Of a stretch of DNA of 8,182 bases, positions 7,224-8,182 are shown piece after piece. Location: positions 1 through 8,182 of the forward strand of contig DAOVXW010000021.1 of NCBI GenBank assembly GCA_030635945.1. The letters run 5' to 3'. A program made the translations under genes and the position numbers. The notes below the pieces were generated by a model. It saw only the letters and a list, made by a program, of their open reading frames with translations. It did not search any database and was not told the origin of the DNA. Source of the DNA: Dehalococcoidia bacterium. GTDB lineage: Bacteria > Chloroflexota > Dehalococcoidia > Dehalococcoidales > G020351185. Numbering within the stretch: the stretch's first letter is position 1; each line of letters starts with the position of its first letter.

Positions 7224-7784
7224 TTATCCCCCCATGCTCATTTTAGTAACCGGGGCAGTGATGGTGGCTTCGGGTATCTTTACCACGTAGGTTTCGGCCA
7301 TCTTATCATGAAAACCCTGCTTGCGGCCGTCGAAGGCAATCCAGATAAAGCCGATAAACAAAACGGCGCCGGATACTATGTAACCAAGGTATCGCAGGAG
7401 GGCAACGCTAATAGTTACATCTGAGGCATCTGCCCGCACCAGCTTTATACTCAGCAGCATCTTGCCGGGTGTCTGCCCCTTCCACAACCAGAAGCCGACA
7501 AAGTAAGCAATATTAACCAGAAGAGACAGCAGATTGCCGCCCACCAGGTAAGGCAGGGCACGCCACACCGGCTCTGCAAAAACATCACCGGTGCCCCAGA
7601 AGCCACCGAAGCCGAACCATTGATAAGGGGCAAAAATCAAAAATATAATCGAGCTTATAACGGTCAGGGCGAAAAGGTCTATCAGGGCAGCTGCCAGCCT
7701 TCTCCAGAAACCGGCGAATTCAAGGGTAACATATTCCCTCTTTTTCCTTACTATATCCTCTCGGTTACCGGAAGGTGAATTCAT
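7224..7784 (-). CDS. RDD-family integral membrane protein
   Basis: A 186-residue protein of the RDD domain family, named after conserved Arg and Asp residues. R28/R29 and D36 lie at the start of the first membrane helix (about 26-52). Two more hydrophobic segments lie near 78-101 and 126-151. The family lines GQTPGKMLLSIKLV (103-116) and DGRKQGFHDKMAETYVV (152-168) are both present. The short charged N-terminus and Thr/Met-rich tail are likely cytoplasmic or disordered. Some RDD proteins have been linked to ion transport, but most have no known role and none can be assigned here. The ATG is preceded by AGGG (complement of 7787-7790) at very short spacing. It lies 32 bases downstream of the pseudouridine synthase gene and 20 bases upstream of gltX, so it is probably an operon member. 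Confidence 0.88.
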   Translation of the reverse strand: MNSPSGNREDIVRKKREYVTLEFAGFWRRLAAALIDLFALTVISSIIFLIFAPYQWFGFGGFWGTGDVFAEPVWRALPYLVGGNLLSLLVNIAYFVGFWLWKGQTPGKMLLSIKLVRADASDVTISVALLRYLGYIVSGAVLFIGFIWIAFDGRKQGFHDKMAETYVVKIPEATITAPVTKMSMGG

Positions 7785-7816
7785 TACCCTATTCTACCAC
7801 TCAAACAGGTAATTTT

Positions 7817-8182
7817 CTAGGCTGTATCTTTCAATACCTGCTCAAGTTCCGGCGGCAGTTCGGAGGTAAATTCCACGTATTGACCGCTGGATGGCAGTTT
7901 GAATCCCAGGAGGCGGGCATGCACAAACTGACGCGATATAAAGGGCGATTTAACCCCATAGGTAGCATCACCCACCACCGGATAACCGATAGCAAATAGG
8001 TGAACCCTTATCTGGTGGGTGCGGCCTGTTTCCAGCCTGACTTTAAGCAGGCTGCAATCGCCGACATATTTTATGACATTGTATTCGGTGCGGGCGTCAC
8101 GCCCTTTTTCTACTACCGCCATACGCTTGCGATTATGCGGATCACGCCCGATAGGGGCTTCGATGAATCCCCTTTGTGGCGA
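7817..8182 (-). CDS. RluA/RluD-family RNA pseudouridine synthase, 5' end missing
   Basis: The C-terminal 121 residues of a pseudouridine synthase that converts specific uridines in rRNA (or tRNA) to pseudouridine. The frame continues to the right edge: upstream of the Met at 8122 it reads RGFIEAPIGRDPHNRKR, the conserved segment that follows the catalytic region in RluD-like proteins, so that Met is not the start. Further family lines are LLKVRLETGRTHQIRVHL and YPVVGDATYG. The catalytic Asp of the RLD motif lies outside the window, as would any S4 domain, so activity and exact target (RluD, RluC or RluB-like site) cannot be decided. It is the most upstream visible gene of the leftward run ending with the radical SAM gene. 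Confidence 0.93.
   Translation of the reverse strand, partial: SPQRGFIEAPIGRDPHNRKRMAVVEKGRDARTEYNVIKYVGDCSLLKVRLETGRTHQIRVHLFAIGYPVVGDATYGVKSPFISRQFVHARLLGFKLPSSGQYVEFTSELPPELEQVLKDTA

Noticed and set aside
6766..7290. A 174-codon + strand reading frame opposite gltX
   Set aside because: It is a shadow of gltX: no ribosome binding site, no recognisable family and the opposite strand codes for conserved GltX motifs.
7785..7816. A separate promoter for the RDD gene (TAGAAT just before its ATG)
   Set aside because: No -35 match at suitable spacing and transcription would begin at the start codon; co-transcription with the upstream gene is simpler.
1..8182. Mobile elements, CRISPR arrays, phage or defence genes
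   Set aside because: No direct or inverted repeat arrays, transposase, integrase, nuclease-helicase or toxin-antitoxin signature was found; gene content is housekeeping.

Overview
The window holds about eight protein-coding genes at high density. It suggests a free-living bacterium with a moderate GC content, roughly half by eye. The proteins look most like those of Chloroflexota, class Dehalococcoidia. That is an impression from general familiarity with the sequences, not a database result, so treat it as a guess. I see no tRNA, rRNA, insertion sequence, integrase, phage gene or CRISPR array. This is an ordinary housekeeping region with two less ordinary items in its centre.

Left half, + strand. 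The DNA polymerase I gene (polA) runs in from beyond the left edge. It is followed 8 bases later by a membrane PAP2-type lipid phosphatase. The formamidopyrimidine-DNA glycosylase gene mutM starts inside the phosphatase gene, with a 17-base overlap. These three look like one transcript. PolA and MutM can act in the same repair route: MutM removes oxidised bases and cuts the strand, and Pol I fills the gap. Just after mutM lies a small cassette: a near-consensus extended -10 promoter, a 37-codon very basic open reading frame, and two hairpins with T-runs acting as terminators.

Right half, - strand. Read from right to left there is a pseudouridine synthase of the RluA/RluD family (5' end beyond the right edge), an RDD-family membrane protein, glutamyl-tRNA synthetase (gltX), a PflX-like (COG1313-type) radical SAM protein, and a stand-alone GyrI-like effector-binding protein. 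The first four are separated by only 20 to 34 bases and are probably co-transcribed. They join RNA modification and translation genes with a membrane protein and an orphan radical SAM enzyme of unknown substrate. The GyrI-like gene appears to have its own promoter, overlapping the 3' end of the radical SAM gene.

The two halves converge near 4140-4190. The hairpin pair there serves the + strand well and perhaps the - strand weakly. Its last T-run overlaps the stop codon of the GyrI-like gene. The points most worth checking are the conserved status of the 37-codon gene, an Asp in place of the usual Glu at the sugar-discriminating position of Pol I, and the unknown targets of the radical SAM and GyrI-like proteins.
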